64,000 nucleotides of DNA from an uncultured Nitrospina sp. (GCA_937891765.1 CALAGQ010000048.1:24677-88676); one strand, 5' to 3'. Shown: positions 1-9,096, numbered from the stretch's first letter. The notes: generated by a model not told the origin, from the letters alone. Program-made: numbers and translations.

Positions 1-120
1 TACACGGCCTTCGATAGGTTTTTCCTTGGCCGAATCGGGAATGATGATTCCGCTTTTTCTGACTTCTTTTTCCAGAATAGGTTGAACCAGAATACGGTCG
101 TGCAATGGTTGGATTTTCAT
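1..120 (-). CDS. groES: Co-chaperonin GroES, N-terminal 40 residues
   Basis: Partial gene running off the left edge. The minus strand encodes [15 protein letters not shown] and later [12 protein letters not shown], the classic start and mobile-loop-proximal region of GroES, the seven-subunit lid that caps GroEL during ATP-driven protein folding in the cytoplasm. The start ATG is at 120 with an AGGAG ribosome site about seven bases upstream. Its leader carries a CIRCE operator and a promoter (separate entries). groEL probably follows outside the window. Confidence 0.93.
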   Translation of the reverse strand, partial: MKIQPLHDRILVQPILEKEVRKSGIIIPDSAKEKPIEGRV

Positions 121-267
121 ATAGACTCCTTGAAAAAATGTTAAACTCTGATTAAATAATAGAAAAAAACCAGTTTTACGTAAATATGCCCAAAAAAATC
201 ATTAATATATTGAAATTAAGTGCCTTATGCCCCAGAGCGGGAGAACTTCGGCTCGGAATTTGAATTA

Positions 268-294
268 TTGGCACTCTCTAGGCGTGAGTGCTTA
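268..294 (-). promoter_or_regulatory. CIRCE operator (HrcA binding site) for groES
   Basis: The inverted repeat TTGGCACTC-N9-GAGTGCTTA differs from the CIRCE consensus TTAGCACTC-N9-GAGTGCTAA at one base in each arm. CIRCE is bound by the repressor HrcA, which controls groESL and dnaK operons in many bacteria. The site lies immediately downstream of the minus-strand -10 box, near the expected transcription start, about 150 bases before groES. It is also 70 bases upstream of the divergent queF. Confidence 0.85.
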
Positions 295-297
295 CAC

Positions 298-325
298 TAT
301 ATAAAACCCCAGTATCAAAAAGCAA
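298..325 (-). promoter_or_regulatory. Probable sigma70-type promoter of groES
   Basis: On the minus strand a TTGCTT -35 box (320-325) and a TATATA -10 box (298-303) are separated by 16 bases. The CIRCE arm begins four bases after the -10 box, the usual layout for an HrcA-repressed promoter. The predicted leader before groES is about 170 bases long. Confidence 0.55.
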
Positions 326-363
326 GGTCTTCCCTAAAAAAAAGTGAGAAAACTGCCAATATT

Positions 364-756
364 ATGAAAAATACCAATAAAAAAGAGGTTTTACAGATTG
401 AGACGTTCCCGAATCCGTTTCCGGAGAGGGATTATGTCATTGAAATGGAGTGCCCGGAGTTCACCTGTTTGTGTCCCAAAACCGGGCAGCCGGACTTTGC
501 CACCCTGTATATCAGTTATGTCCCGGAGAAATTGTGTCTGGAACTAAAATCTTTGAAGATTTATCTGGTGTCATATCGCAATGAAGGCGGGTTTCACGAA
601 AAGGTGACCAATATCATTCTGGATGATCTGGTGTCGGCATGTCGGCCGCGAAAAATGAAAATTATCGCCGAGTTTAATGTGCGTGGAGGAATTCACACCA
701 CGGTTACGGTGGAACACCTGGCTAAAAAAGCCGCCACTAGGCGTGGGGCAAATTAG
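364..756 (+). CDS. queF: NADPH-dependent 7-cyano-7-deazaguanine reductase QueF, type I
   Basis: Reduces preQ0 to preQ1 in the synthesis of the tRNA base queuosine. The 130-residue product has the unimodular length. It carries [10 protein letters not shown], with the nucleophilic Cys37 and the catalytic Asp44, and the QueF signature ELKSLK at 60-65. The frame stays open upstream to 220, but homology starts at the ATG at 364 and the upstream part crosses the CIRCE and groES promoter, so 364 is chosen. No convincing ribosome site is seen. Oddity: the last eight residues, AATRRGAN, are encoded by a dispersed repeat and recur on the next gene. Confidence 0.92.
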   Translation: MKNTNKKEVLQIETFPNPFPERDYVIEMECPEFTCLCPKTGQPDFATLYISYVPEKLCLELKSLKIYLVSYRNEGGFHEKVTNIILDDLVSACRPRKMKIIAEFNVRGGIHTTVTVEHLAKKAATRRGAN

Positions 757-860
757 CAATAATTCGTTGGGCCGAGAGAACGTTTGTCCGCAAAATAAAG
801 ACATTGCTAACTGAGTCCAGCGTCACGCTGGCCAGCGGAGGTACTCCGCGAGCCGAGAGT
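733..860. repeat. Mosaic palindromic repeat, copy R1
   Basis: Contains the block GCCACTAGGCGTGGGGC (733-749), a GGGCCGAGAGAAC block, and the near-perfect palindrome CCAGCGTCACGCTGG (817-831). The first block encodes the end of queF. The last part ends directly before the probable start of the next gene. Related copies are listed below. Confidence 0.75.
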
Positions 861-1268
861 ATGATTGCTAACAATAAAAATCCATTGCAAGTTACCGGCG
901 TAGGTACTCCGCAACGGACAGGTGAATGTCATTCCTGCGGGGAGTGTTGTAAGACGGTCAATATGACCGTTGTTCGAGACATCACACTCCAGCAACATGG
1001 TAGCCTGAAAGAATTGGAACTTTATTTGTCCTATCGGGGAATCCGGGTGGTCGGGTCGGACGAAAAGAGGAACCAGCTTTATTATTCTATGGATGTTCCG
1101 TGCAGTGAACTGACTCCGGGTAACCGCTGCCGTGTTCATGACAGCCCCGAAAAGCCTCTCATCTGTCACCGGTATCCTTCAAGCAAAGAGGATATCGAAG
1201 ACATTCCGGAATGCGGCTACACCTTCTTCCGGCGAGCTGCCACTAGGCGTGGGGCCAATGAACAATAG
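861..1268 (+). CDS. YkgJ-family cysteine-cluster protein (Zn/Fe-chelating domain)
   Basis: A 135-residue protein with the family signature CHSCGECC (CxxCxxCC) near the N-terminus, then CRVHDSPEKPLICHRYP. These cysteines are the presumed metal or Fe-S ligands of the YkgJ family (PF03692), whose function is unknown. The frame stays open to 804, but those residues are translated repeat R1, so the ATG at 861 is preferred; a GAGAG just before it may act as ribosome site. The C-terminus [10 protein letters not shown] comes from repeat R2, so both gene boundaries lie inside repeat copies. Confidence 0.8.
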   Translation: MIANNKNPLQVTGVGTPQRTGECHSCGECCKTVNMTVVRDITLQQHGSLKELELYLSYRGIRVVGSDEKRNQLYYSMDVPCSELTPGNRCRVHDSPEKPLICHRYPSSKEDIEDIPECGYTFFRRAATRRGANEQ

Positions 1269-1320
1269 CTTTATTGGGCGAGCAAAGAGTTGTCTCGGTT
1301 AATGAATAAACCCTTGCCCA
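1239..1320. repeat. Mosaic palindromic repeat, copy R2
   Basis: GCCACTAGGCGTGGGGC (1239-1255) is identical to the block in R1. It is followed by AATGAACAATAGCTTTATT and GTTGTCTCGGTTAATGA. The same order of blocks occurs in R3 near 40.85 kb. The copy overlaps the last ten codons of the YkgJ gene. Confidence 0.75.
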
Positions 1321-1357
1321 ACTGCTTCTCCTGTCAGGGTTTTCGCCCTGATTCTGA

Positions 1358-2801
1358 TTACAAAGTTTTTTTATGGGTGGCAGGTAAGATCACTGTGAAG
1401 CAGGAGCCTTTTCCGGGTTGGCTTTGGACCTGAATGGTTCCACCGTGGTTCTCTACTATTTTCTGGCAGATGGCAAGCCCCATTCCGGTGCCTTCATACG
1501 CACTTTTGCCGTTCAGTCTTTCAAAGGGACGAAAAATCCGCTCCGTATATTTTTCATTGAAGCCGATGCCCTTATCCTTGATAGAAATTTCCCAGCCGCC
1601 TGATTTACAGGGATGACTAGTAACTTCAATTTTTGGAGGTGTGCCTTCATCATAAAACTTAATGGCGTTGGACAGCAGGTTTTTAAACAACTGCTCCAAT
1701 TGGATGGGATTTCCTTCTATAGTGGGCAGTGGGCCTATAAGAATTTGTCTGTCATTTTTAGGCGGCAATAAATCCAGGTCAGCGATCACTTCTTTTAAAA
1801 CGGTTGCCAGACAGATTTTTCTAAACGGCCCACCCTGAACGCTGGCTTGTGAAAAAACCTGAAGATCATCAACGAGATCTTGCGCTCTGAGTGCGGTTTT
1901 TTGCATTCTCAGTAAATACTCTTTTGACTCCGGTTCGAGGTTGTCAGCCTTTTTGACTAGTCGGGATCCGAATAGGGCAATCTTGCCCAATGGTCCCCGC
2001 AGATCATGGGAGGCGAGGGATATAAAATCTTTCAAGGCCTGGTTGCTTTTTTTAGTTCATGGGCTTTTAGTTCAAGTCGGGATTCTGCATCCATGCGTTC
2101 CATTTCGCTGGCGCATCGGGCAGCAAAAATATTCAGGATGGAGTGGTAGTGGTCATAATCCTCGATCGGCTTCTCATCCATAACGGACAACACTCCGAAG
2201 GGTTGCTTTTCTGAATTGAGCAAGGGCACACCCAGATAGGAGACTGGATATCCCAGTCGACCAGATATTGATCATCGGGGAAATGTTTTTGTGCTTCTTG
2301 TGGGTAGAAACCGGTTTTCTGTGCAATGACTTTTTCGAAGGGAGTGTCTTTCAGGCAAAAAGTTAAATTTTCTGCAATTTTGTTGTTATCCCAGAGAGCT
2401 ACTGTTCTAAGATTTTTATAGCAGCCCTTTTCAACTTTACCGATAAAGGCGTAGCGCATTCCAAAAATAGAAGCCAGGCTTTGAACCAGGCGGCTGAAGT
2501 ATTCGTTGCCGATGACCGAGCAAGTGTTCTGGTTGATATGAGATAACTGCTGGTTTAAAAGGCGTATTTTTTCTTCGCTCTTTTCCAGTGATTCCTGAGT
2601 TTTCTTGTTTTCTTTAATCAGCAGGCTTAATCTTTTTGTGGATGCGTTTCGGGAAACGGCATTGTAGGCGGTATTTTTTGAGAAAGAGGAGTTTTTGTTA
2701 GAAGAGGTGGTGGGCTCTTCTTTTTTCCGGCTAAATAAGACGACCGGCGTTTTGAGGGATGAATTCTGGATTGCTCGAAACTTTGATCCTTTGGCGTTCA
2801 T
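1358..2801 (-). pseudogene. GAF-domain sensor histidine kinase broken by two frameshifts
   Basis: Three consecutive minus-strand frames make one kinase. 2801 to about 2245 encodes a coiled linker and the first part of a GAF domain. The next frame, to about 2040, continues the GAF (GVPLLNSEKQPFGVLSVMDE) and a helix. The last, to 1358, holds HisKA (SLASHDLRGP, phospho-accepting His) and HATPase (NLLSNAIKFYDEG, DKGIGF, GTGMGLAIC). Each junction needs one base restored. The second lies in a run of seven A that would be in frame with eight, so sequencing error, recent decay or slippage are all possible. The start at 2801 has a GGGGAG ribosome site. Confidence 0.75.
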
Positions 2802-3042
2802 ATCCGGCTCTCCCCTTTTGGTGCGCCGATGGTAGATATGCCTATCGGGATATAATTCTCCCAGTATCGCCCCAAGATTACTGGATCGCAAGTAGTTTTA
2901 TTGTTTAGGGGAATTTAATATTCCCTGCTACGAAAAAGGTAAAGCTTGAATCTGAGTCAGGTTTTCCGGAAAACAATTGTAAAAGGGGATATTATTTTTT
3001 TGTTTCTGGATAAGGTGGGCTTCTGGAAGTTCTGACAATCTC

Positions 3043-3051
3043 TGTTATAAT
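3043..3051 (+). promoter_or_regulatory. Extended -10 promoter of the DUF1566 gene
   Basis: TGTTATAAT matches the extended -10 consensus TGnTATAAT exactly, with no clear -35 box. Transcription would begin near 3058, which excludes a start codon at 3050 and supports the ATG at 3071. Confidence 0.5.
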
Positions 3052-3070
3052 GTTTCATTTGGATGGAGTT

Positions 3071-3538
3071 ATGGGACAACGCTTTGTTGAAAATGGCAAT
3101 AGGACGATAAAAGACGTTCACACAGGTTTAGTTTGGCAGGAGAGCTATGCTTATACTGAAACGGGCAATAATATAAGTTGGTATGATGCCCAAGACTATA
3201 TCCGCAAGCTAAACCGGGAAAAACTGGGAGGCTATGAAGATTGGCGCCTGCCGGATCGGCTTGAAATTCAAAGCCTTTATGAAATCGCCAAACCCTTCCA
3301 GTCGCGCGGAAAAACATTTATTCTTCATATAGACCCTGTTTTTGAGTTCAGTTACGGTAGTTGTTTTTGGACTAGCAAGACCCGGCTCTCTGCGGCACTT
3401 GGTTTCGAGTTTGACATGGGAGACATTCATTGGTATCCCAAGGGGAGCCATAAAGGTACGGTTCGGGCAGTGCGGAATGATTGGCAACCCCGATTGATGA
3501 TAGACCCTGACTGGGCAGAAAAAATCAAAGGCAGTTAA
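3071..3538 (+). CDS. DUF1566 (Lcl C-terminal-like) domain protein
   Basis: A 155-residue protein with the DUF1566 pattern: DVHTGLVWQ, SWYDAQDYI, YEDWRLPDRLEIQSLYE, SCFWTSK and GTVRAVR. The domain is common in secreted or surface bacterial proteins and its function is not established. No signal peptide is visible. GGATGGAG just before the ATG gives short spacing, but the promoter position makes 3071 the better start. It is followed after eight bases by an HNH gene, probably co-transcribed. Confidence 0.75.
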   Translation: MGQRFVENGNRTIKDVHTGLVWQESYAYTETGNNISWYDAQDYIRKLNREKLGGYEDWRLPDRLEIQSLYEIAKPFQSRGKTFILHIDPVFEFSYGSCFWTSKTRLSAALGFEFDMGDIHWYPKGSHKGTVRAVRNDWQPRLMIDPDWAEKIKGS

Positions 3539-3545
3539 TAAAAAT

Positions 3546-3827
3546 ATGGACGAACAACAATTCAAAGTTGAAAAAGCCAAGGCGCGAAAGCTTCGCCAGT
3601 CACAGTGGTGGAAAGAAAAAATCCAGGCCGGCGTTTGCCATTATTGCGGAGGCCGGTTCACACCCGAAGAGTTGACGATGGATCATATTGTCCCAATTTC
3701 CCGCGGCGGAAAAAGTAAGCGCGGGAATCTGGTGCCCTCATGTAAAAAATGCAATGTGAATAAAAAGTACTACACCCCGGCAGAGATCATCCTTCGTGAA
3801 AAGCTAGGTCAGGACATACAATTTTAA
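3546..3827 (+). CDS. HNH endonuclease family protein
   Basis: A 93-residue stand-alone HNH domain. It shows a CHYCGG zinc knuckle, the catalytic DHIVPISRGG, GNLVPSCKKCN with the second zinc pair, and NKKYYTPAE near the end. HNH domains cut DNA using one metal ion. The protein is short and lacks any extra DNA-binding domain, so its target cannot be inferred. It is not linked here to a restriction or phage module. Confidence 0.88.
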   Translation: MDEQQFKVEKAKARKLRQSQWWKEKIQAGVCHYCGGRFTPEELTMDHIVPISRGGKSKRGNLVPSCKKCNVNKKYYTPAEIILREKLGQDIQF

Positions 3828-3894
3828 AATTTGACCTTTTTAAACTCTTGGCTTGCGCCAAAGTTTCTTCCAATAAAACTCAAGGCATTAATTC

Positions 3895-5397
3895 ATGCGG
3901 ATTCTTTTAGATGCAGATTGCCTGATTCAGGCATTGAAAAACAGGGCAGATTCAGCGGTGTTAAACCTGTGCCGTCAGAAGCGCTGCCAGGGCTGGGTGG
4001 CATCCACTTCTATTCCCGTTATTTTGGAGAGTGCCGAAGTGTCAGAGGAGGATGTTCAATCTCTTTTGCGCGACCTGGCGGTTTTGACTCCCACGGCGCA
4101 TGATATCGACCTGGCCCTCGGCTCTGACAAACCTTTTGCGCAAGCCTTGGCGGCGCATTTGGTGAAAGCCAGCGGCTTGGATGCGGTGGTCACGCTTTCA
4201 CCTGAAAAATTTTCCGGTATAACGGCCCTGACTCCAGATCAGTTGCAAGAAAAACTGGATGCCCCGCCGAGTCCGGTTGAGGAAGTCCGTTTGCTGGATA
4301 TCACCGCTTCGTATCACCAGATATTAAATGCAGTGGAAAAAGAGATGGCGGAAACGATTCGATCGGGGTATTTCATCCTTGGCCCAAAAGTTTCCCGGCT
4401 GGAAGAACGGATGGCCGATTATTGCCAGACCAAATATGCCGTTGGAGTTTCATCCGGAACCGATGCGTTACTGATTGCGTTGATGGCTTTGGGGGTTGGT
4501 CCTGGGGATGAGGTGATCACCTCTCCCTACACATTTTTTGCGACGGCGGGCTCTATCATTCGTGCCGGAGCCAAACCGGTTTTTGTGGATGTCAATGACA
4601 TTACCTTCAATATCAAACCGGAACATATTGAGCGTTGCATCACCCCGAATACCAAAGCCATTATTCCGGTGCACCTTTATGGGCAGTGTGCGGATATGGA
4701 CCCTATTCTTCAACTGGCCAGAGACAAGGGGCTGGCGGTGATTGAAGATGCGGCGCAGGCGATTGGTTCTGAGTACAAGGGCAGACCGGCAGGTTCGCTA
4801 GGGGATATGGGGTGTTTCTCGTTTTTTCCTGCGAAAAACCTTGGGGGTTTTGGCGATGGCGGGCTGGTGACCACTAACTCCGAAGAGATTTACAAACAGC
4901 TAAAGATTATCAGAGTGCATGGCTCGGAACCGAAGTATTACCATAAAGTGATGGGCGGGAACTTTCGTCTCGATGCTCTTCAGGCAGATGCTGTGAGCGC
5001 CAAACTGAACTTTCTGGAAGAATGGACCGAGAAGAGAAGGAAGAACGCGCAAATCTATCATCAGTTATTTAAAGATTCTGCTCTGACCCCATTTGTGCAA
5101 CTGCCGCCCGAGGTATTTTCTCGCCATGTTTACAACCAGTATGTCATCCGCGCAGGAAACCGCAGAGATGAGCTCCGGACTTTTCTGAATGAAAAACGGA
5201 TTGGCTGTGAAATCTATTATCCTGTTCCGCTTCACCTTCAGGACTGTTTCAAATCCCTAGGCTATAAAAGTGGCGACTTCCCCGAATCCGAAAAAGCGGC
5301 GAGGGAGACTCTGGCGCTTCCCATATCCCATGAAGTGGATCATGCTCAACAGGAGTATGTTGTCCAAATGATCCACAGGTTTTTTCTGGGGGAGTGA
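3895..5397 (+). CDS. PIN-like domain fused to DegT/DnrJ/EryC1 PLP aminotransferase
   Basis: A 500-residue fusion. Residues 1-120 resemble a PIN nuclease fold (MRILLDADCLIQAL at the start, HLVKASGLDAVVTLSPEKF at the end). Residues 130-500 form a full sugar aminotransferase with SGTDALLIAL, SPYTFFAT, EDAAQAIGSEYKG and the PLP lysine K314 in FFPAKNLGGFGDGG. DegT enzymes aminate keto-sugars for surface polysaccharides. The reading frame is continuous, so the join is not a frameshift artefact. No other sugar gene is adjacent. The PIN part may lack some acidic residues and may not be catalytic. Confidence 0.85.
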   Translation: MRILLDADCLIQALKNRADSAVLNLCRQKRCQGWVASTSIPVILESAEVSEEDVQSLLRDLAVLTPTAHDIDLALGSDKPFAQALAAHLVKASGLDAVVTLSPEKFSGITALTPDQLQEKLDAPPSPVEEVRLLDITASYHQILNAVEKEMAETIRSGYFILGPKVSRLEERMADYCQTKYAVGVSSGTDALLIALMALGVGPGDEVITSPYTFFATAGSIIRAGAKPVFVDVNDITFNIKPEHIERCITPNTKAIIPVHLYGQCADMDPILQLARDKGLAVIEDAAQAIGSEYKGRPAGSLGDMGCFSFFPAKNLGGFGDGGLVTTNSEEIYKQLKIIRVHGSEPKYYHKVMGGNFRLDALQADAVSAKLNFLEEWTEKRRKNAQIYHQLFKDSALTPFVQLPPEVFSRHVYNQYVIRAGNRRDELRTFLNEKRIGCEIYYPVPLHLQDCFKSLGYKSGDFPESEKAARETLALPISHEVDHAQQEYVVQMIHRFFLGE

Positions 5398-5404
5398 GCC
5401 AAGG

Positions 5405-5983
5405 TCAAAACAGGGGCGGCTTTTCTTCTACAATAACTTTTTCGCGGGGTGTGTGAACCTGACTTTCGCAAATCATAATGATATGAAACCCTAATTTTGT
5501 TTTGAGGGGTTCACCAATTTTGAATTTCTCTGAACTCATGATGTGGTCGATCAATTCCTGATTCGTGGTTTGAGGGGTCATGTCCATTTCCTGGTATATC
5601 CAGCCTAACGACCCACCCAACGCCTTACTCATGCAAGCGCTGTATTTTTTTGCGAGGCGGATAAAAAATTTCTCCATTTTTTCCCAGTCATGAAAAGGCT
5701 TGTCGGGATCATCCATTTCCTGCTGTGCCAGCTCATTCTGATACTCGACAAGAGTTTCCCAGATCATTTTTGCAGACTCGACGGAGGTCAGGCGAATGTT
5801 CCTAACCCGGTGCTCCATGGGCTTGTCGGTGGTGAAAGTTTTCTTGGTTGCGACAAAGGCCTTCTTGATTTTTGGCTTGGGCTTGATAGGGGCTCTAGGT
5901 CCATCCTCCGCAGGCTTGGGTTCCTTGGTGGTTTTGTCTCGTTCGAAAATGGTCTCTTCAGGTTCCTGAGGTTGTTCAGACAT
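5405..5983 (-). CDS. Parvulin-type peptidyl-prolyl isomerase domain protein
   Basis: 192 residues. A charged, proline-rich N-terminal tail (about 1-55) precedes a rotamase domain recognisable by HRVRNIRLTS, FIRLAKKYSACMSKALGGSLGWI and GEPLKTKLGFHIIMICE, which match the conserved segments of parvulins. No signal peptide is visible, so it is probably cytoplasmic. It is convergent with the PIN/aminotransferase gene, only seven bases away. Match is clear in pattern but divergent in the middle. Confidence 0.7.
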   Translation of the reverse strand: MSEQPQEPEETIFERDKTTKEPKPAEDGPRAPIKPKPKIKKAFVATKKTFTTDKPMEHRVRNIRLTSVESAKMIWETLVEYQNELAQQEMDDPDKPFHDWEKMEKFFIRLAKKYSACMSKALGGSLGWIYQEMDMTPQTTNQELIDHIMSSEKFKIGEPLKTKLGFHIIMICESQVHTPREKVIVEEKPPLF

Positions 5984-6042
5984 GATAACTCTTTTAATAG
6001 GTTATTTTGATTGGATGCAATAACAGTGTAATTTGAACGAGC

Positions 6043-6885
6043 TCATTTTTCAAGCCATATAGACTCGAGATATTGCAGAACGGCCCCCTGGGCGTTGCTC
6101 CCGATGATCTCGTTGGCAGATTCCTTGACTTCCGGCAGGGCATTTTCCATGGCAATGGCGCGGCCGGCGATGCGAAACATGTCGAGATCGTTCAAATAAT
6201 CCCCGAACACGACGATGCGTTCCAGTGGGACCCCCAGTTTTTGAGCAAGAGCTTCTACCATATTTCCTTTGCTAGCCTCCTGATGGAATGACTGAAGCCA
6301 GTAATAGCCTTTCATGGACACGTCTTCGGCAAAATATAAATTGAGGTGGTCAAAATGTTTCTCGTTTAGTGACTGATAGACGGGCTCGAGTCGGTCGTGC
6401 GTGTCGATCAACAAAAATCCGGAAACCTTTTCCTCTTCCTGAAATTCGAAATGGTTGACCTGACTAAGTCTTCCGTCATTTTCAAGGCTTTTAACATAGG
6501 CCTGAGAACCGGGATTGGTGGCATTGAGATAATAAAGTTGGTGTTTTTCCCCAAGCGTATAGATGAAGGGATCAATGCCCAGAGGCAAGGCTAATTCGAG
6601 CATACTTTGAACGACTTTTTTGTCAATGGAGCTGGAATGTTCCAAAATGCGCCCGGTGTCGAAATCGGCCATATAAACGCCATTGAATAAAATGACCGGC
6701 AGGTTCAGGTTCAATCCCTTCAAAATCGGATGCGCGGAATCGTAGTTTCGGGCGGTGGCAATGGTGAAGCGCAGCCCCATGTTGATCAGCCGGTTGAGGC
6801 GTTTCTTGTAATCGTCAGGGAATGAACTGTCGGGCCGTAACAGGGTGCCATCCAGATCGGAAATATATAAAAGCTTTTTATCCAT
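6043..6885 (-). CDS. Cof-type HAD-IIB family phosphatase
   Basis: A 280-residue HAD hydrolase. Motif I is DLDGTLL with the nucleophilic Asp, motif II TIATARN, and motifs III/IV KGNMVEAL and VVFGDYLNDLDMF. The cap region in the middle fits type IIB enzymes, which dephosphorylate sugar phosphates or nucleotides. ATG at 6885 is chosen; a TTG at 6897 with GAGAG in front is an alternative that adds four residues. Confidence 0.88.
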   Translation of the reverse strand: MDKKLLYISDLDGTLLRPDSSFPDDYKKRLNRLINMGLRFTIATARNYDSAHPILKGLNLNLPVILFNGVYMADFDTGRILEHSSSIDKKVVQSMLELALPLGIDPFIYTLGEKHQLYYLNATNPGSQAYVKSLENDGRLSQVNHFEFQEEEKVSGFLLIDTHDRLEPVYQSLNEKHFDHLNLYFAEDVSMKGYYWLQSFHQEASKGNMVEALAQKLGVPLERIVVFGDYLNDLDMFRIAGRAIAMENALPEVKESANEIIGSNAQGAVLQYLESIWLEK

Positions 6886-7036
6886 AATGGGGTGCAATAT
6901 TCTCTCGTTGAAGGCTCAGGGCAATGGGATTTGAATAAACGGAATTCTCGCGGGCCTGTTTGTAAGGAATCGCTTCGGGAGTATACTAAAATAAAATTAT
7001 TAATTTAATTATTTTGTGAAAAAGGATTTGGGATTC

Positions 7037-7819
7037 ATGAAAAACAAAATTTTTGTCCGGCACTTGCAATCTGCGGTTTTGGGGATAGTTCTTGCTTTTA
7101 GTTTTTGTTCCAATAGTGAGGCTTTTGATTTTTCTGACTGGGACACGCTGATTAAAAAATATGTGGCCCCTAAAACATTGGATGGGGTTCCGATCAATGC
7201 GGTTGATTATGCCAACCTGAAAAAAGATCCTCTCTTTTCAGGTCTGGTTTCCAAGCTTGAGTCTTATCCTTTGGAGAGTCTGGAATCCCATGAATCCAAG
7301 CTGGCCTTCTGGATCAATGTTTATAATATTTTGGCGGCGAAAACAATCACCGACCATTATCCCATAGAGAGCATCAAAGATGTGGGGAGTTTGTTTAAAT
7401 CTGTTTGGAAACAGCCAGCAGGTAAGGTGGGAGGCAAAGAACGCGCTCTCAACGACATCGAACACGAAATTCTCAGGAAGATGAATGAGCCTCGCATTCA
7501 TGTAGCTATCGTCTGTGCTTCCGTCAGCTGTCCGGATCTTCGCTTGGAAGCCTATACGGTAGAGAAGCTGAATGATCAGTTGGACGACCAGATGAAACTA
7601 TTTTTGCGGTCCCAGGAAAAAGGCATGAAGTTGGATGAAAAGAAAAACCAGGTTTATCTCTCATCCATATTCAAATGGTTCGCCGAGGACTTTGAAAGCC
7701 GTGGGGGAGTTTTAAAGTATATCGGTCAATATGTTCCGGCAGGGGGAAAAAAGGTTTTGAATAATTCAAAAATAAAAATTTACTACCTGAACTATAACTG
7801 GAAGATAAACGGCCATTAG
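7037..7819 (+). CDS. Exported DUF547 protein
   Basis: 260 residues with a signal peptide (basic start, hydrophobic core AVLGIVLAFSF, end near SEAFD). The body shows DUF547 landmarks: LAFWINVYNILAAKTI, ALNDIEHEILR, VCASVSCPDLR and FKWFAEDF. DUF547 proteins are widespread and of unknown function, probably periplasmic. An AAGGA motif ten bases before the ATG at 7037 supports this start over the upstream GTG at 7016. Confidence 0.82.
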   Translation: MKNKIFVRHLQSAVLGIVLAFSFCSNSEAFDFSDWDTLIKKYVAPKTLDGVPINAVDYANLKKDPLFSGLVSKLESYPLESLESHESKLAFWINVYNILAAKTITDHYPIESIKDVGSLFKSVWKQPAGKVGGKERALNDIEHEILRKMNEPRIHVAIVCASVSCPDLRLEAYTVEKLNDQLDDQMKLFLRSQEKGMKLDEKKNQVYLSSIFKWFAEDFESRGGVLKYIGQYVPAGGKKVLNNSKIKIYYLNYNWKINGH

Positions 7820-7921
7820 ACGTGGGACTGTGGTGCCCCGCTTGACGAGCCCCATAACTTTCCTACGAAAGAGGGAGGTTCTCCGCCGGCGAGCAAGTGC
7901 CCGCCGGTTATCGAACGATGG

Positions 7922-9082
7922 TTAGTCTGCGTGTTTACGGAGAAATGTTGGAATGTCAAAATTTGCGGTCAGGCTTCCTGGGTCCGGATTTTCTTCCTTA
8001 ATGGAAGAGGCTAGAGATTTTAAATGTTTATAAGAAGTTGGACCTGATTCGCCATTGGACATTGGGTTTCCCCCGACCACTTTTTTCAAGGCAGGTCTTT
8101 CTTGCTGTTTCATCTCGACCGTTTCCTCAAAACCTGTGGCGATGACAGTTACCCGCATCTCTCCTTCCATTTGTTTGTCGATCACCGCTCCAAAAATGAT
8201 GTGAGCGTCTTCATGGGCGTTTTCCTGAACCAGCATGGAAGCTTCATTGACTTCAACAAGGGTGAGGTCTTCACCGCCAGTGATGTTGATAAGAATGCCC
8301 TTCGCTCCGTCTACCGTTGCTTCATCGAGTAAAGGACTGGAGATAGCTTTCTGTGCCGCTTCAATAGCTCGCATTTCTCCGGTGGCGGTCCCGCTACCCA
8401 TCAGAGCTTTGCCCATGCTGCCCATAATGCATTTGACATCGGCGAAGTCGAGGTTGATGAGGCCGGGGATTACGATCAGGTCGGAGATGCTGCAGACCGC
8501 CTGCTTCAAAACATCATCCACCATAGAAAACGCTCCAGTGAATGAAGTTTGTTTGCCGACATAACTGAGAAGTTTCTGGTTGGGAATGACAATCAAAGTG
8601 TCAACCGCCTCCTTAAGCGCCTGGATTCCTTCATCCGCCTGCCGCATTCGCCGCTTGCCCTCAAAGGCAAAAGGTTTTGTGACGACGCCAACTGTCAGAG
8701 CTCCCACTTCCTTGGCGATACGTGAAATGATGGGCGCAGCCCCGGTGCCCGTCCCACCACCCATTCCAGCGGTGATGAAAACCATATCCGCGCCTTCCAG
8801 CATTTCGCGAATGTGGGCTTCACTTTCTTCGGCGGCATCCCTTCCGATTTCAGGATTGGAACCCGCGCCAAGCCCACGAGTCAGTTCTCCGCCAATCTGG
8901 ATTTTTCCAGAGCAGTCAGATTTCTCAAGCGTTTGCAGATCTGTATTGGCAATAATAAACTCCACGCCACAGATACTGTCCCGGACCATGGAGTTGACAG
9001 CATTATTGCCCCCACCCCCTACACCAACGACCTTGATTGTTGCTGAATAATCGTTTTCGTTATCGAACTCTATTAAACTCAT
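7922..9082 (-). CDS. ftsZ: Cell division protein FtsZ
   Basis: The tubulin-like GTPase that forms the Z ring. 386 residues, with [10 protein letters not shown], the signature [12 protein letters not shown] and the C-terminal peptide [11 protein letters not shown] that binds FtsA. It is the last gene of the dcw cluster, 14 bases after ftsA, with a GGAGGA ribosome site. lpxC, often found next in this cluster, is absent here. Confidence 0.97.
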   Translation of the reverse strand: MSLIEFDNENDYSATIKVVGVGGGGNNAVNSMVRDSICGVEFIIANTDLQTLEKSDCSGKIQIGGELTRGLGAGSNPEIGRDAAEESEAHIREMLEGADMVFITAGMGGGTGTGAAPIISRIAKEVGALTVGVVTKPFAFEGKRRMRQADEGIQALKEAVDTLIVIPNQKLLSYVGKQTSFTGAFSMVDDVLKQAVCSISDLIVIPGLINLDFADVKCIMGSMGKALMGSGTATGEMRAIEAAQKAISSPLLDEATVDGAKGILINITGGEDLTLVEVNEASMLVQENAHEDAHIIFGAVIDKQMEGEMRVTVIATGFEETVEMKQQERPALKKVVGGNPMSNGESGPTSYKHLKSLASSIKEENPDPGSLTANFDIPTFLRKHAD

Positions 9083-9096
9083 TGTGTCCTCCGGTT

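Noticed and set aside
220..363. N-terminal extension of queF
   Set aside because: The upstream codons run through the CIRCE operator and groES promoter, and QueF homology begins at the ATG at 364.
804..860. N-terminal extension of the YkgJ-family protein
   Set aside because: These codons translate repeat R1, including the CCAGCGTCACGCTGG palindrome, and match no family sequence.
3546..3827. HNH gene as part of a mobile element or restriction system
   Set aside because: No methylase, integrase, transposase or phage gene is near, and its neighbours look like ordinary chromosomal genes.
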